Shown here in pieces: positions 5,560 through 5,919 of a stretch of DNA of 5,919 bases (position 1 is its first letter; each line of letters opens with the position of its first letter). Position numbers and translations under genes: made by a program. Origin of the DNA: Flavobacteriales bacterium (GTDB lineage: Bacteria > Bacteroidota > Bacteroidia > Flavobacteriales_F > PHOS-HE28); NCBI GenBank assembly GCA_020437875.1, contig JAGQVR010000178.1, positions 1-5,919 of the forward strand, read 5' to 3'. Below the pieces are notes generated by a model. That model saw nothing but the letters and a program-made list of their open reading frames with translations. It was not told the origin of the DNA and made no database searches.

Positions 5560-5919
5560 ATGGCCAACGAACCGATGACCCGTCCCACGAACCTCTATGT
5601 GGAATCAACACCCAACCCGCTCACCATGCGCTATGTATGCGACCGGATGTTGGTGCAGGATGGACGGTTACTGGAATTCCGCACCCCCGAGGAACCGGTG
5701 GGCGTTTCGCCACTCGCAGAAAGGATCTTCAACCTGCCCTTCGTAACGGGGGTTTTCATCAGCAGCAACTTCATCACGGTCACACGGAACAACAGCGTGG
5801 ATTGGGACCTGGTGAGCATGGAATTGCGGGACTACATCCTGGAGTACCTGCGCACCGATGGTCGCGTGGTCTATGAGGATGCGCCTGCTCAAGCCCTCGC
5901 TGATGCGAACGAACGTGCG
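5560..5919 (+). CDS. Nfu-type iron-sulfur cluster scaffold/carrier, N-terminal part, truncated at the window end
   Basis: This open frame runs from ATG 5560 to the window edge without a stop (120 codons). It encodes the Nfu N-terminal domain (Scaffold protein Nfu/NifU N family): LYVESTPNPLTMRYV (residues 12-26), then SPLAERIFNLPFVTGVFIS (50-68), FITVTRNNSVDW (71-82) and a MELRDYILEYL helix (87-97). These are the hallmark stretches of Nfu/NifU-family proteins in Bacteroidota. The C-terminal NifU domain with its CxxC motif, which binds the [4Fe-4S] cluster and delivers it to apo-proteins, would lie beyond the window and cannot be confirmed. An alternative start is ATG 5575. A TAnnTTTG promoter element ends 32 nt upstream, and no Shine-Dalgarno sequence is evident. 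The gene is transcribed divergently from the metal-related operon, so the two share a 123-bp control region. Confidence 0.9.
   Translation, partial: MANEPMTRPTNLYVESTPNPLTMRYVCDRMLVQDGRLLEFRTPEEPVGVSPLAERIFNLPFVTGVFISSNFITVTRNNSVDWDLVSMELRDYILEYLRTDGRVVYEDAPAQALADANERA

Noticed and set aside
1..5919. CRISPR arrays, insertion sequences, tRNA or rRNA genes
   Set aside because: I saw no regularly spaced repeats, transposase motifs, terminal inverted repeats or RNA gene signatures; nearly all the window is covered by ordinary chromosomal genes.

Overview
The window looks like chromosomal DNA of a G+C-rich member of the Bacteroidota, probably Flavobacteriales-like. The evidence is a tandem ompH pair leading into murI, a TonB-dependent receptor with an N-terminal carboxypeptidase-regulatory-like domain, a Nfu protein of the type common in this phylum, and two perfect matches to the Bacteroidota -7 promoter element TAnnTTTG. 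Shine-Dalgarno sequences are mostly absent. The high G+C explains the many long antisense reading frames, which I treat as shadows.

Left block (+ strand, about 1-1825): the end of an envelope/cell-wall operon. It holds a 5'-truncated OmpH/Skp-like periplasmic chaperone, a second complete OmpH-like chaperone starting inside its stop codon, and glutamate racemase MurI 14 nt later. In this phylum such a cluster usually follows bamA, which would lie left of the window. murI overlaps the next gene by 14 bp tail to tail, with no terminator hairpin visible.

Central block (- strand, 5436 down to 1812): a four-gene, tightly packed operon, read right to left. It encodes a small Cys-rich exported protein resembling the HYC_CC_PP family, a 751-residue TonB-dependent receptor, an exported heavy-metal-associated (HMA) domain protein with a CDMC motif and a Cys-rich tail, and a gamma-class carbonic anhydrase-like hexapeptide-repeat protein. 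The last three genes overlap by 4 and 1 bases, so they are probably translationally coupled. My inference is an envelope metal acquisition or handling system: outer-membrane import, periplasmic thiol carriers, and a metal-dependent protein as possible client. The metal (copper, zinc, iron or other) cannot be read from the sequence.

Right edge (+ strand, 5560 to the end): the N-terminal domain of a Nfu-type iron-sulfur scaffold/carrier, truncated by the window end. It diverges from the metal operon across a 123-bp intergenic region with two facing TACCTTTG promoter elements and an imperfect palindrome between them. The minus-strand promoter lies so close to the start codon that its mRNA may be leaderless. 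A 9-bp inverted repeat upstream of the receptor gene could fold over its ribosome binding region.
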